From: Stereocaulon alpinum
Taxonomy: Eukaryota; Ascomycota; Lecanoromycetes; Lecanorales; Stereocaulaceae
Assembly (NCBI GenBank): GCA_018257865.1
Contig: JAEUBA010000109.1
Coordinates: forward strand, 21,915-85,914
Length of the DNA stretch: 64,000 nt
Reading direction: 5' to 3'
In this document: piece by piece, positions 45,052-57,799 of the stretch
Layout of the letters: each line of letters begins with the position of its first letter
How positions within the stretch are numbered: position 1 is the stretch's first letter
Notes under the pieces: generated by a model
What the model saw: only the letters and a program-made list of their open reading frames with translations
The model's database searches: none
Told to the model about the DNA's origin: nothing
Translations under genes and position numbers: made by a program

Positions 45052-46229
45052 TTCCGTATGAAGGGCAAGCTACAAGGTTCCGGCGTGAACTTGGGAAACA
45101 AAGCTTTGGGGGAGGAGTGTTTGGGAGGTACAAAACTGCGTTATGATTCATCTGTCTAGGTGTTTACATTGACTGTTGTTACCCTTTCCTACATCCAACA
45201 TATTGGCACTGTATATATTATAATCTCCAATGTTCAACCTTTTTTTTCATAGCATTGAATAATAAATATCCACATAATCATAAAAATCATTCAGAGTTGG
45301 CGAAAAACATATCGACCAGACTTGCAGTCGTGATTCATTCCTACCTGTTCGCTGTGGAACTGGAGCATGAGCTTAGCAAGCAAAAGAAACCTTCCCCCAC
45401 ATCTAGATCCATCTCCACTCCCATCCCCACCCGTCCCTCGTGTAACTCCGCCCCGTCCTCCACTCCAGCCGTCTCACATAATCCATCCACGGGATCCCCT
45501 CTCCGAAGCCTTCCCCCAAAAAGCGCCCATTGAACTCAACAATACCGCCCCTCCCCTCCCCTCCCCTCTCTCAACCCCCCAACCCCTAACGCCAACTCAC
45601 AGCGCCCAAAAACACGCTTTCACGGCCCCATACAGCTATGCATAGGGGGCCAGTCCCACGGGTCGAGGCCCAATTCAGGGTTAGATCCGTCCACATCCCC
45701 TCTCATCTCTCATCTCCCAGCAGCAGCACATATTCCAAGTCCGGCCAGAAAAGCATCCATCCATTTTTGAAGTTTTCAAGGCATGCAAGTTTAACGTTGA
45801 GATAATGTTCCGCCAGTGGCGTTCTCGACCACAAGCGCTCCATAAAGGGAGCGGCCAGAATCTATGTACTGCTTATGGCAATAGACTAATGCGCAGCCTC
45901 ATTCCCTTTGGTGTAGGTTTCTGATACGAGAAATTCACGCTAGGGGGTAAAGTCGATGCAGCCAGGTCAAGTAGCTTCGATATTGGGCTTGTTAAGGGTC
46001 TCATACGGACAGAAATTACGGGCAAAAAAGCTTATGATCCGTCATCTTGTGTTTCAATAGTGCCTTGATGCCACGTATCTTAGATGCTATGCATGCTACA
46101 ATGGCTTTCGCTAATTAAATCATAACGACATCAGAGCCTGTGCTCTTTCCTCCAGTGCCAGTGCTCAACGCCTTCCAATGCGACGCTTCTGAATGCTTGG
46201 TGTGACCGGTAAATGACAAGGAGCATTGC
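45052..46229. other. Gene-free stretch with C-rich tract
   Basis: 3' flanks of two converging genes. It has a CCCCT tandem tract (~45548-45570) able to form a G-quadruplex on the other strand. No supported gene. Confidence 0.4.
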
Positions 46230-48350
46230 TCATCTCAAGCTAGCTCGTTTAAACCTCTTAGCAAGCTGGTCTCCATCTGAGCCGGCACCGTAGCCAGCAT
46301 TGGGGTCTAGGTAAGAAGGCGAGGGGCGCTTGGGGGGACGCTCACCGCTTTCTTGAAGAATGGCCAATAAGGTGGCCCAGCCTGGTTGTTCGAGCAGCTG
46401 GAACCCGTCTGCGAGATCGTGGGTGCGAGCGACCTTGCAGAGGAGGGCCTCTTCCTCCTAGGGAATGGAACCAAATGTTAACACTACACATAGTAAGGGT
46501 ATGCAACACGGGAATATATTATACCTTACTGAGAATTCCCATACTGTGGATGAAGCAGATCAAGTGGAAGTCCGATACCGACTTGATACTCTTCTGGCCG
46601 TCGATATTGTTGCCGCTCACGCCAAGCTTTGTAGCAACGGCTTTCCATTCTTGGCTCTGTCCTATAGCTTCCCGGTTCTCGATCGCAAAATCTGAGCTGT
46701 TAAACATTGGTGATGATTCAGTTGGAAACCCATGGGTAAGTGTGACAATAAGGTATTCGACTGGGAAGCTTGGCTTTGCATTTTCTTGAACACTAGCGCC
46801 ATACTCGTTGATTCTCCGATAGAACACTTCGGGAATGTAGCGTGTTCGGCTTGTTGAACCATCATCTTCTTCTTCGCCTTGGACAATCATGACTGATGGA
46901 TCTGCTGAAGGCTCAATGATATCGGCTCGGACCATCTCAACCGCCGAATTTGAGACCTGGTATGCCGTAATTGCAATGCCCCCATCTTCGTCGCCGCTCA
47001 ATACGCAGGTGACGAAATTTGAGCCAAACCTTCCGGTGTCGCTCCATTTCGTAGATTTGGGGTTCTGGGCTTGTAATCGAGCCGCGAAGCATATCTCGAG
47101 TGACGAGAGGTAGTATGAGTCGATATGTCGTTTGCAGACGACAGTCCCATCACCATTACCAGCATCTACCAAGTCTGTAAAGATCACTCCAACTTTTTGC
47201 AGCCCGCATAAGCGTGCCATCTCATCTACGTCCTTCTCATTCTCCCACTCGTGCAACGTGCATCCATCAAGTTCATCGATCTGTGGAGCCTCGTAAATGG
47301 CCTCTACTACTGCCTTCACACCTAATGGAACCTCCTTATACTCTTCGTAATGACCGTAGAGGAAACCAATCCGCTGAGAGCCAGATGTTCTCCAAAAGTC
47401 AAGAAGAGAGTTGATGATTGAGGGCGATGCAAACTCGACATGATCCACCATCCGATATGGTTGGGCCTGCAAGGTGATGGCACTAGGCTGACACTTTGTG
47501 CAGATACCGTCCGGCCATGGCGGGTGACCTGAGGGGCAATCTGGCCTCACACGGTAGTATGGCTCGCTGAGTGGTGGCATATATGAGGATTTAAGTTCAG
47601 GCTTATTGGTGGCGGAGTTGATCTTTCGGAGATAGGAGTGGAAAGAGAGGTGCTTGATCTTCCTCTCTTCCAGATATTGTGGAGCGTAGGGTTCAAGTGG
47701 CATACAGTAGTCACACATTCCTTTCGGACCATGTCTGCACATCTTCTCATCTCTTCGCCTCGGTATTTTGCCATCCTGCTTATCTAAGCGGTTGTCCAGC
47801 TCCGACTGCTGCACTACCTCCCAAGGGCTTTTGATCGTGGATGTTGGAGATGTTAACGGTGGTGGGGCGATGGGGAGATCTTCGGTGGGTAATATTGGGA
47901 GACCGTTCAGACGGTTGGATGAGATGAATGGCTGAGAGTTTGTTGGGATAGGAACAGTAGAGTGGCCGTTCATGGGAGGTTGTTCAGTGTATTTAACGAA
48001 CAATTTGTCTCCATGACTGTAGATTGACGTTAGCCTTGTGATACTATATGGAAGGACCATGACCTACTGGAGACCAACTTTCTTGATTGCGACGCCTTTG
48101 AGAGAGCTCAGCAGCCTGTCTTCGCCTCCATGGGGTTTGTTTGAGAGGACGATAGATCGGGAGTCGACATCTTTGGGTAATTGCTCGAGGATCTATAGAA
48201 ACTTAGTGAATTTTCTGGACTTTTTCAGAGTATTACCGAGAAGCCTACTGGTGAGAGTAAGGATGTAAAATCATCAGCAGGATTGATATTCAGCCTGAAC
48301 TGCCCGTTCTTGCTCTCGAAGCGGAGGAGGATAGAGCTTGAAGGTGGCAT
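46230..48350 (-). CDS. NPL4: Nuclear protein localisation protein 4 (Cdc48 cofactor)
   Basis: Four exons: 48350-48249, 48192-48068, 48016-46525 and 46457-46230; introns of 56, 51 and 67 nt; 648 residues. The N-terminal ubiquitin-like domain opens [18 protein letters not shown] and runs over two joins to [12 protein letters not shown]. The NPL4 zinc finger region has [12 protein letters not shown], and [17 protein letters not shown] follows. The MPN-like domain contains [30 protein letters not shown]. The last exon supplies [34 protein letters not shown], the C-terminal domain. With Ufd1, Npl4 recruits Cdc48/p97 to ubiquitinated substrates in ER-associated degradation and chromatin work. The catalytic JAMM residues are absent, as usual for Npl4. 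Very confident. Confidence 0.94.
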
Positions 48351-48819
48351 GGCGGCGGTTTTCCCAGAGATTTCCTCAGCTCTGTATTATGGAAGGGGCG
48401 ATGATGTTACGCTACAGGTTAATGGGTCCGGAGACATGATCAGACAGTTTCATAGAGGAGAACCTTGCGCTTAGGAAGTACGTCGAAGGCAACGGAGCTT
48501 GCTCCATATCACGTAAACCTCGGCGACGGCTAATATTCGGGCCGATGTTGCGGCTCTCTAGAAACCCGACGTTGGCGAGGTGTTCTTTGTTCATAAGACA
48601 TGTGAAGATTAAGTGTCGCCTCCATCTCTCCATCTCAACAAGTCCGCCATCTCCCACATCAGACTGAGCCCGATACCAGAACCCCACAGCTTCCCCCTTT
48701 CTGGGGTAACTTGCTGCAAAGCTGTTCATGCTCCTATCTTCACACTAGGGGCTCATATTGCATACACTACACAACTGCTGTCCGTCCACGGGACAGGTCA
48801 ACCAACAGCTTTTTGAGCT
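48351..48819. promoter_or_regulatory. Divergent promoter, NPL4 and SEC66
   Basis: 470 bp between two genes that both serve the ER membrane. I found no exact proteasome-type (PACE) element. No gene inside. Confidence 0.4.
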
Positions 48820-49675
48820 ATGATAGACTTGATAGGTCTCGCAGTGCCATTTGCGTACTTGGGCATACTCGGTGGATCTCTTGCAACATTCTTCTCTCTC
48901 TACAAGAAACGAAAAGCAGGTCAGTTCTTGCGCCGTTGCGCCTCTTCCAAGCTTGAGAGAAGATACTCTTTCCAATAGGTGCTTACACCCTCGCAGCAAA
49001 GTCCACTTCCCTAGAGCCATGGTTTGGTCCTCATGTTCAGCGAAATATCTACCTCTCTCTTCTCCATCTCGAACCTCAACCAGGCCAAGAGAAAGCTACA
49101 CCTGTACCTGATAGCATACTGAAAGCTGCTCTTCTACAGCGGGCCACTGAGGATATTAAACGCATCCTGGCCATAAAAGCCACGAAGCCACCTTTAAGCC
49201 AACTTTTATCGAGAGGTAGTGTGGGTGATGAGTTATGGCAGAGGCTTCTCAGAGCGGAAAAGGAGATGGAGGCGGAGTTGAGGGATGTCGTGGAAGAGGT
49301 ACAAGGTTTGCGGCAGGTTCAAGCTCATTCGCTAACAGATCTACGCAGGCAAACGCTCTAGCTACGAATTGGGGCCAAACAATCTTCCAAAGCGCACACG
49401 AAATGGTCCAGAATGCAATCGTCCGAGAGAAAGTGGCCGAATTACAGGCAAAGGGCAAATCAGATCGAGAACGGTGGGATAAGGAGCGAGCGAGTATACA
49501 GTCGAAATTCATGCAAGAGCTGGATGGAGCGAAGCCCGCCGAGACATCAAAAGGTGCAGCCTCAGGAGGCGTCAATAGTGACGAGGATGCAGTACTTGTG
49601 GAGGGAGGAGGTCCTTCGGGTTCGAGACCAGGATCAAGAGGAGGAACCGGCAAGAAGAAGAAATCGAAGAAATAA
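48820..49675 (+). CDS. SEC66: ER translocon subunit Sec66 (Sec71)
   Basis: Three exons: 48820-48919, 48997-49298 and 49349-49675; introns of 77 and 50 nt; 242 residues. One membrane span at ~4-26 (LIGLAVPFAYLGILGGSLATFF) is followed by basic KKRK. The cytosolic domain reads WFGPHVQRNIYLSLLHLEP, DSILKAALLQRATEDIKRIL, SRGSVGDELWQRLLRAEKEM and NWGQTIFQSAHEMVQNAI, the hallmark blocks of Sec66. It is a subunit of the Sec62/63 complex for post-translational translocation. The C-terminal tail is Gly/Ser-rich and ends in a Lys run. A long in-frame stretch upstream of exon 3 starts inside exon 2 in another frame and is a shadow. Confidence 0.93.
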
Positions 49676-50449
49676 ACTCATTCGTATTGTGAGCTTCTTT
49701 GGGCTTGCACGCTCCTGTGTACAATGTGTACAATTAGAGTGGCACCGGGCCCATGCTTGACTAAAGACTTTGCTTTACGTGGCACACGCTCTGTGGATCT
49801 GTTTGTGACTCTGTATAAGGAACGTCTTGAGCGAGTACAAGAGTGATACTAAGGTCTTGTCTAGAAGGATGACGACGGACGAGGTACTTGTTACCCCTAG
49901 CCCCAACGCAATATCCAATCTTGCATGCATCCTCAGATGCCGTGTATCATGCCTCAAGCAAGCATTACTCTACGCAGTGTCTTCGGTTGGCTCAACACTC
50001 AGACTGAATTTCAAAATTAATCGCTATCTATCAACTAATCGCTATCTGATAATCAATCGCATGCAGCTGTCCTATCCACACCACCACAGTGGTTTAGGTT
50101 TTCAGAAATAAAAGTTTAAAATATTTGATGTGATCAATTGGTTATCCTGGGACGCCGTACCTCCGTACGCACTTGATAAAATCTCTGCATGCAATTCTAT
50201 CTAACAACAACAACATCAATAGCAATAGAATTGTTCACCCCAAATCCATGACTGATAAGTCTCCAATCAGTTCACTGATATTCTAAAGCTGATGGACAGC
50301 TAGGGTGTGAGTGTGCCCAACCCCGGCAAGCTACCCTCTGGTATTAATGTATCTTTCAGTCCGAGAATCTCCTTGGACTTCTTCTCTCTGACTGGCAAGC
50401 ACAAATCGATTTATGGTTCCGGCACATCAAGAGATCTGTCTTCACGATC
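49676..50449. other. Gene-free stretch
   Basis: AT-richer than the neighbours around 50,000-50,250, with short direct repeats (CTATCTNATAATC-like). No gene seen. Confidence 0.4.
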
Positions 50450-51646
50450 ATGAAATCGCGAGCGTTGAAACCAACTTGCAACTTCAGATGGATGCTAGCT
50501 GGTTTTGGACTTGCCCAGATTTCTCTCCTCCTGATCTTCCAGGTGCTTCCTAACGGCTTCAACACAAAATCATTCCACATCCAGAGCTCAGAAGACTCGG
50601 AACAGAGTACCCCCAAGAACACCGAAGGTTCTTGCCAAAGTGTTGCGACGATACCGAATATTGTACACTTCATTCACCTTGTCAAGCCATCTCCGGATCC
50701 TACCTTCGAACTACCATTCCGTCAATTCATCGCCATCTATTCTGCGTGGCACTATTTGCAACCGGAAAAATTGAACATCTACACAAATGTGGAGGAACAT
50801 CAGATAACAGAAGCTATCAAGAGATCTACAAGTCCTTGGACCAAGGCGGTTAGCAAGCTGCCGAAAGTCAAATTCAGCCATCAGAGATCTCCAAACCACA
50901 CAACATCCGGCGTAGCCATCCCCAAACTGCCAAATCAGTCCGACTTTATACGCACTGGGATCCTGAGCGACTTCGGTGGTATCTATCTTGACGACGACGC
51001 GTACGTTCTTCGAGACTTAGCACCTCTGCGTCGTATGGGTTTCCAGAATGTGGTTGGCTATCAGCTCAACGGTCAGATATGTCCTGCCGTCATATTGTCA
51101 ATGCCGAGAAACAGATTGATGGAATGGTACCACGTCCTTCAGCATAAAGCCTTCAACCCAAATGACTGGGCTCTACACGCAACTAACCTGTTGTCGACGT
51201 TGGCCATGGACTTCCAGAATCCAGACAATCAGGTCCTTGTCCTACCCCACAACATCTTCTTCCCATATGACTGGCGTGCCGATGAACTGAAACCCATCTA
51301 CCAAGTGCACGACAAGGACTTCGACGCGCCTGATACTATCACCAATGAAGGTGCTCAAAATCTTACAGCATATTCTGAGAATTTTCACCTTTACGGGCCA
51401 GAAGCGCCAGAGTCATGGAAAACGGATCTAAGGGCATCGTATGTGCTGCATGGGTGGACTTCTGGAATCAAGACGGGGTTTAATGATGGGGAAAGAGAGG
51501 CATTGTTTGGGACATTCGGGGGTATCAGCCCGGACTATGTGCTAGCAAGGAGTAGCAATTTTGCGAGGGCTGTCTATCCTGCTTTAAAGCATGCGTTGGA
51601 TAGTGGTATTCTGGATGGTATCGAGTACAACAAGAGTCAGAGTTGA
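50450..51646 (+). CDS. Type II membrane glycosyltransferase with DXD motif
   Basis: Intronless, 398 residues. A short basic cytosolic end is followed by a membrane anchor at ~15-35 (GFGLAQISLLLIFQVLP), then a Ser/Thr stem. The catalytic domain opens IPNIVHFIHL and has SDFIRTGILSDFGGIYLDDDAYVLRDL, the DXD sugar-nucleotide site of the GT32-like Gly_transf_sug family. ASYVLHGWTSGIKTGF and other blocks follow. OCH1-like and related enzymes act in the Golgi on glycans or sphingolipids. The donor sugar is unknown. The N-terminal layout gives a Golgi luminal domain. Starts at the first ATG of a clear frame; the region downstream has no further exons. Confidence 0.86.
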   Translation: MKSRALKPTCNFRWMLAGFGLAQISLLLIFQVLPNGFNTKSFHIQSSEDSEQSTPKNTEGSCQSVATIPNIVHFIHLVKPSPDPTFELPFRQFIAIYSAWHYLQPEKLNIYTNVEEHQITEAIKRSTSPWTKAVSKLPKVKFSHQRSPNHTTSGVAIPKLPNQSDFIRTGILSDFGGIYLDDDAYVLRDLAPLRRMGFQNVVGYQLNGQICPAVILSMPRNRLMEWYHVLQHKAFNPNDWALHATNLLSTLAMDFQNPDNQVLVLPHNIFFPYDWRADELKPIYQVHDKDFDAPDTITNEGAQNLTAYSENFHLYGPEAPESWKTDLRASYVLHGWTSGIKTGFNDGEREALFGTFGGISPDYVLARSSNFARAVYPALKHALDSGILDGIEYNKSQS

Positions 51647-53212
51647 TGTAGAGATGTACCTAGACAAAGTCGGATAGAATATGCTACAGTTCCACTCGAG
51701 ACCCACCAATGGCTTGAACAATGGCGCCGCGAAGATGAACCCACTCAATGTCTTTAGGGGAGCTAGAGTTTCTCTTCCAGTGTCGAGGGTACACTGGGAT
51801 GAATTTGAGAAGAATCCATTTCTGAGTGGCAAAACCTCGGTGGCAAAGTTTTGAAGCTATACAGAAAACTGCGACGTTCAAAGTTGAAAGATTTCGAAAC
51901 CTCGAATAGGCTAAGTGCGCTTTCGCCGGCGCCGTAAGTTTGGCATTGAGGTGGCGGCAGTCATCGCTGGGTGATGATGGACTGGCGGACCCCGAAAACC
52001 GTTCTTTCTTCGTCTTCTCTTCAGCTTCTTCGGCCGTGTTCTCCAATCTTCAAGTCAGCAAATCATACCAAAGCTTAATCGGAAGAAGTCAATGAGCGGA
52101 GGAAACCTGTACCTACAAAGGAAGTGGAAATATTTGATGTACCACGAACAGACAGTCAAACACAAGCCTGTCTACGGGCCTGCCGGTCACGGTAGGAGCC
52201 CAATTAGCTGCACAGCCCATCATAGTGGTGTGAGCTTTCTCAAAGAGCCCATTAAAGCCTGCGGTCGCGCTTTTGCGTGGAATGGCATGATCTGAGGCTG
52301 GCAGCCGCGCAAACGGGCAATCTTCCCAATGACACCAGGTGCATAAAGTTGAACTCCTACGAGCATGGGTATGTTCAAGGAATACCTCGAAGGCTTGACG
52401 GCAGGCTCCGAGACACTGTATGTACGCGTTTCAAACTTCTCATTGTAGGACTGTATGCCATTGCAACTAGGTACATTCAGACTACCTAAAGTCGGCGAGA
52501 CTACCATTCATGAGTGAATTGGAGACTGTGCTGTAACAGACGTAAGATCATAGCCGTGTGTGATTGTTATAGGAAGAGTCCAAGTTTGAAGGGATACACG
52601 AGAAGGCTGCTTGACAAGTATATATCTGCGTGGCTGTGAAGCCTTCGAGTGAGACTGTCGGAATAACGTCACTCCGCTCCGCAACTAGCGGCTTGGCGCC
52701 AACTCCTAGATAAAACACCATAGCTTAGCTAGCTAGATTCAAGACAAATCCCCAGTTTACCAAGCCCAATAGACACCCTGCTAATCAGGTTGTCCGGGGC
52801 AGGTAATAGGGGATCAAGCTACCTACTAATCGGTACAACCTAGCAGCTAGGGTGTACCGACAGAGACGAACCCGAAGTTTCACGGCCATCCTTTGTTTAG
52901 CAGGTGGTGGTGCAAGTAGGGCTAGAAATGGAACTCAGGAGAGACGCTCACGCGCAGTTCTTACCTTTTGCCTACTCGCGTCATATCTTGTTGATCGAAA
53001 GTGGTGAAATTTTTTCTTGGCTGAGCAAACAATTGGTTTCCTCGGTGAGGTCATCTGCAATGACGATTGGAGGTGGAAATTTAGCGTTTACGGGGTCAAT
53101 ATTGTCTGATTTTGTGGTGAGATTGTGACGGTGTATGAGGAAGGGTTAGTAGATGTCCTAGTATAACGATATCCAGACAAATAGAACAGAGAATATAGTT
53201 ATCTAGAGTCTC
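51647..53212. other. Gene-free border next to the transposon island
   Basis: Normal dinucleotide use, with CA and TG present. A minus-strand frame of ~120 codons (52046-51684) starts with TTG and looks like nothing I know. Short AGCTAGCTAG and CTACCTA tracts near 52,720-52,860. No gene supported. Confidence 0.4.
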
Positions 53213-53216
53213 GATA

Positions 53217-53320
53217 CCGTCGATTTCAAAACCATTGGCGGGGACGCTAACGCGCTTTTGGGGTACCCTACTATATACTAAATTTAGGCGGTAGAAGAGG
53301 TACTAGGCGAGCGCTGCGTT
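53217..53320 (+). repeat. Left terminal inverted repeat
   Basis: Begins CCGTCGATTTCAAAACCATT and ends GCGAGCGCTGCGTT. It pairs with 57129-57232. The outer ~40 bp keep CA dinucleotides that are TA in the other copy. Confidence 0.85.
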
Positions 53321-53550
53321 ATCTCTATAATAGTCCTTATATAGTCTTCCTAAAATAGTAAAGATAAAGCCCTTACCGCCTTATATATAGTATTTTACCT
53401 CCCCTATACTTATAGATTATAGACCTTACTATTACTATCGCTATACCCCTTAGAAAGCGTTATTCTAGTACTTTTAAAAGGAACTCTACTATTAATAAGG
53501 AGCCTACTATCGCTTAGACGCCTTACTATCTAACTCTTAAGCCTCCTACC

Positions 53551-53577
53551 CCTACTACTACTACTACTACTACTACC
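53551..53577 (+). repeat. CTA triplet microsatellite
   Basis: About eight CTA units inside the Tc1-like element, near a CCCCTA-rich part. Possibly CAN triplets turned into TAN by RIP. Confidence 0.6.
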
Positions 53578-56500
53578 CCTACCTCTTAAATACCTAGACG
53601 TCTAATTCTAAAGCCTCCTACCCTTACCCCTACCCCTACTACCCCTTAACCTAGTTATCTAGTATTAAAGCTACCCTAGGCGCTTAAGTAGGCTGAGAAG
53701 TATCTACTACTACTAAAAAAGGGTAGTAAAGCTTTAAAGCCTACTACTAAAAAAGCCTTTAAAAAGGCTTCCTTAATAACTAAGTAAACCCCCTTTTTAA
53801 GTATTATAGATAGATCTTTTTAAGCCCCTAATATATTCTACTTAAGTATACTACTACTACTACTTCCCTTATTAAGCTTCTTTTCTTTAAGCTAGACGTC
53901 CTTAGTATTACTATCCTTAATAATATTACTTAGGGCTAAAGCTTAGGAGGCTATTAATTTAGTATTAGATATACTATCTTAAACGTCTATAGCCTTATTT
54001 CGATATAATCTACTAAATAAGGATAAGGATATTAATAAAGTAAGGCCTAAGACTTAGTTATTAAATACTTAGACGTATTTTAATACCCTATAACCCTAGT
54101 TTAAACGCTATTCGACTAAAAGTCCTATTTATAGGCGTTAATAGTAAGCTAAATAGGAGGTAGACGTAGGCTAGAAAGGATATATCTTATAGAGAGGGTA
54201 TTCTTAGTAATAGTAAGGAGGGTAAGGAGACTTTAAAGGATATTAATATCTTATAGTCTTAGACTATAGCTAGTTAGTAATCCTATAATTTTATAGTAAA
54301 TAAGAAGGGAAAGGTAAAGGCCCTAGTCTATTAAATTAGTAATAATAAGTTTAAGTTATTAGAATATATTACTATTAAGTATAAGCTTACTATTAGGTTA
54401 TTTTAGGAGAAGGATACCTAAAGTTTAACTATTTATAGTTAGATCTTCTAGGACTATACTATTAATAGTAGTAATAACCTTAAGATTACCCCTATATATT
54501 AGAAGTAGTATAACTTTACTAGTTAATAGGCTATAGAGAGAGGCTATATATACTACTAAGTCTTAGTCTAAGTAATACTATTCTATAAGAAGCTTATAGA
54601 GCTAAATCGACGCTCTATAACCGCTAAGACGTAGTATAATTAGGTAAGCGTTAAAGATAAGCTCCGGGCGTAGTAGGAGGAGGGGAAAAAGGGCTTATAA
54701 GTTAACCTTATATACTACTAGGCCTATAATAGTACCGGAGAGATCCCTATTATAAGTAAAGTAGCTAAGAAGAAGCCTAGGATAATAATTTTAGGAATAC
54801 TAAGAGGCTCTATATATATCCTAACTAATAGGCTTCTTAAGGAGATAGATAGGACGAATACTAAGGATCCTTAGAGGTAGAAATAATAGGATATTTATAA
54901 TTAATAGGCTTATAAGAGTTCTATATATAAGAATTCGGGCTACTATTACTATATATATAAAGGCGAGTATATACCCCTCCTTCCGAATCTTTTAAAGATA
55001 TAGGTAGCTGCTATCCTTAAAGATACCTTAGGTTAACTTAGTAATAACTAGCCGCCTAAATTAGTACTTAACGAGCTACGGCGGACTTAGAAGAATAAGG
55101 CTTATAAAGAGAAGAGATAGTATACTACTAAGCCACCTATACCTACTTATCCTACTATAGGAGGGTAGTTTAGACTGCTACCGCCTCCGCCTTTCTATCC
55201 CTATAGATATAGCTTTTTACTAGGCTTTCTACTAGGCTTTCTACTAGGCTTTTAGCTACTAACGTTAGGGCCTTAGTCGCTTAGAGATATAAGAACCTTA
55301 GATTTAATTTAAGAACTTTATACTAGAGGTATAGCTAGGATAATAACTTACCGACCTTATTTAACCTCTCGCTTAGTTATAGTATTACTAGGTCTTCTAC
55401 CTTATTAAGATAGTAGTCCTATCAAAGGTAAGCTCGCTAAATTTATTAGGTAGCTCTATATAAGGTACCCTAAATTTATAGATATATATAAGAAGGCTTT
55501 AGATACGCTAATAGATAAGGGCTATACTACGGATATTATATAAGCTTAGAAGAATAATAAGTATAAGGAGTAATAGCGTAAGCTTAGGATTAAGCCTAGG
55601 ATTAATTATTAATTAGCTAGGAATATTAGCAAATAAGGCTATAAGAGGTAGGTTTAAAGAAATTAACTATTATTACTACCGTAGCGGTTTCTAGTAAGGT
55701 CTTATTTAGTAAGGCCTTATTTAGTAAAGCCTTAGCAGTCTTTTAAGAAGTAGGGATATATAATTCCGTCTAGTAAGATAATAGCGTATAAGGATAAGAC
55801 TTAGGATAATAACTTAGGGTTATATAAGTAAGGGGATATATATAGTAGAGTTAATCTTAGTAATCTAGAGTATTTTAAGACGTAGCTAGAGACTTAGTAA
55901 GAGATATAAATTAATATACTTAGTCTAGACTATAAGCTTCTAAGCTTATTCTTCTTCGTCTAACTCCTCTACCTACCTAGCTATATTATTAACGCCCTTA
56001 TATTTAATCCCTACTAAGCGGAAGAGATTACCTACCTTAGCCTATTCGTCTTAAGCTTATACTACTAAGTTTAGAAACTCTCTATAGGTATTATCTATTA
56101 AATAGAGCTCCGTAATATTATAGTATCTTCTTATCTAAGCTTTTAAAATAGTAAAGGATATCTTAATTAGGTTTAAATCTAGCGAATAAGGAGGTAGATA
56201 TTTAAGTCGAACGCCTACTTATTAATATATATCTTTTAACTTAGGACTCTAGTATATCTTATAATTATCTATAATAATTATAGACCTAGGACCGCCGCTT
56301 GCGTATAGTATATAGTAAGGAAGGACTTAATCTTAGACAAATTTATTAAATATAGCGGTAGTAATCGATCCCTAATATATTATCTAGTTAATATAGCCGT
56401 TAATTATAAAGGTAGGTAATAGACTCTACCTCTTACTCCTTATTAAGCTTTATATTACTAACGGTATCCTTCCTAGAGGTCCCTATCTAAATTTTCGATC

Positions 56501-57128
56501 CCCTAAGTACTATTAGTAAGTACTAGCTGAATAGAATAAATCTTACCTATATACTTATAAGCGGTACTCTTATTTAGAAATATAAACTAATTAGCCCGCT
56601 AATTAGATAGCTTAGTAAACTAGTAGTCTTAAAGCTCTTAATTATACTCCTTAATAATCTTACGGTACTTTTTCCGAGACTAACTAAGGCGGGTGAGAGC
56701 TCTCTAGATAGTAACCTTACTAACTAAGATATTAAACTTATTTAGAAGAAAGAAAGCTATCTTATCTAAATAGGCTATAGGACGTTATTCTAAGTATACT
56801 AGGAGCTCTACCTCTAAAATATAGTTTAAAGCCTTAGGCCTCCTACCGCAGTCCTTACTAGGTATATATACCTCCTTATATTACCTCTAGCTCTTCCTTA
56901 TACGCTGTAGTATCCGTAGGCTAATATTATAGCTACTAAGTATAATAGCGTTATTACTAAAGCTAAGCTTAAGCTCTTACTAAATAGTAGCCCTAGTATA
57001 TAGATCTATTAGTAAGACTATAGTAGTAGTAAGGGAGGTAGTAGTAGGTAAGTAAAACTCTAAAGAATAGCGTCTATAGGGCCTTACTATTACCTATTTA
57101 AGAAATAATTAAATTATATACGGTCTAT

Positions 57129-57232
57129 AACGCAGCGCTCGCCTAGTACCTCTTCTACCGCCCAAATTTAATATATAGTAGGGTACCCCAAAAGCGCGTT
57201 AGCGTCCCCGCCAATAGTTTTAAAATCGACGG
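57129..57232 (-). repeat. Right terminal inverted repeat
   Basis: The reverse complement matches the left repeat except for a few transitions, such as TTTTAAAACTATT where the left has TTTCAAAACCATT. Confidence 0.85.
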
Positions 57233-57799
57233 TATCTTATCCGTGATCCTATACCTCTTCTTTGTAGAATAATATTTATATATCTCTTAGCGATTAGTTA
57301 GTAAGGACTTAGCAGCTAAGACCTTAATATAGTAACTATCGTTACTATATCTTCTTATTATATATTCTTTTCTTTATATAATTATTCTAGTAATAGATAC
57401 TCGTTACGGTTAATAGCTATTTAATTCTATCTTTATCTTATATTTAATTCTACCTCCGTGTTAACCCTTAAGCGTGTACGCGTTATAGCTACGCTAACGT
57501 AATAATATTAATTAGGGTCTAGGGGCTTAGTAATAGTATTACTACTTAGGACTCCCCTATATTTTAGGGATCTTTAGAAATTAGTTCTACTACTACTTTA
57601 CTACTAAGTAATATAATTATATCTATTACTTAATACCTAAATCTAGTAACTTTATATCTCTTATACCTTAATACGCTAGCTTAGAGCCGGCGTCGCTAGC
57701 CTTTATAGTTCTAATTTCTCTACCTTTTTAAGAGAGAGGCCTAGAGTTACTATAATATTAGGTTAGACGCGTAGTTATACTACTATAACTATTACTAAC

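Larger units (their letters stand above)
53217..57232. mobile_element. Tc1/mariner-like DNA transposon relic, heavily RIP-mutated
   Basis: About 4.0 kb bounded by ~104-bp inverted repeats and flanked by TA on both sides (53215-53216 and 57233-57234), which fits the TA target of Tc1/mariner. The transposase relic is on the minus strand, ~57,100-55,930. With stops ignored it shows LKYLPPY-S-L-LNLI at ~56,205-56,170, the DDE-region block of this superfamily, and a GRRPKALNYI-like block near 56,840. The other half (53,330-55,900) has a plus-strand coding relic of unknown type. CA and TG dinucleotides are nearly absent throughout, so no open frame is left. At 4 kb it is long for Tc1/mariner, and a second gene or nested insertion explains the size. 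Confidence 0.75.

Noticed and set aside
45548..45570. CCCCT tract as a telomere-like sequence
   Set aside because: Only a few units, wrong motif for fungal telomeres (TTAGGG), and inside gene-dense DNA.
51684..52046. Minus-strand frame of 120 codons next to the transposon island
   Set aside because: Starts with TTG and shows no family motif or conserved-looking block.
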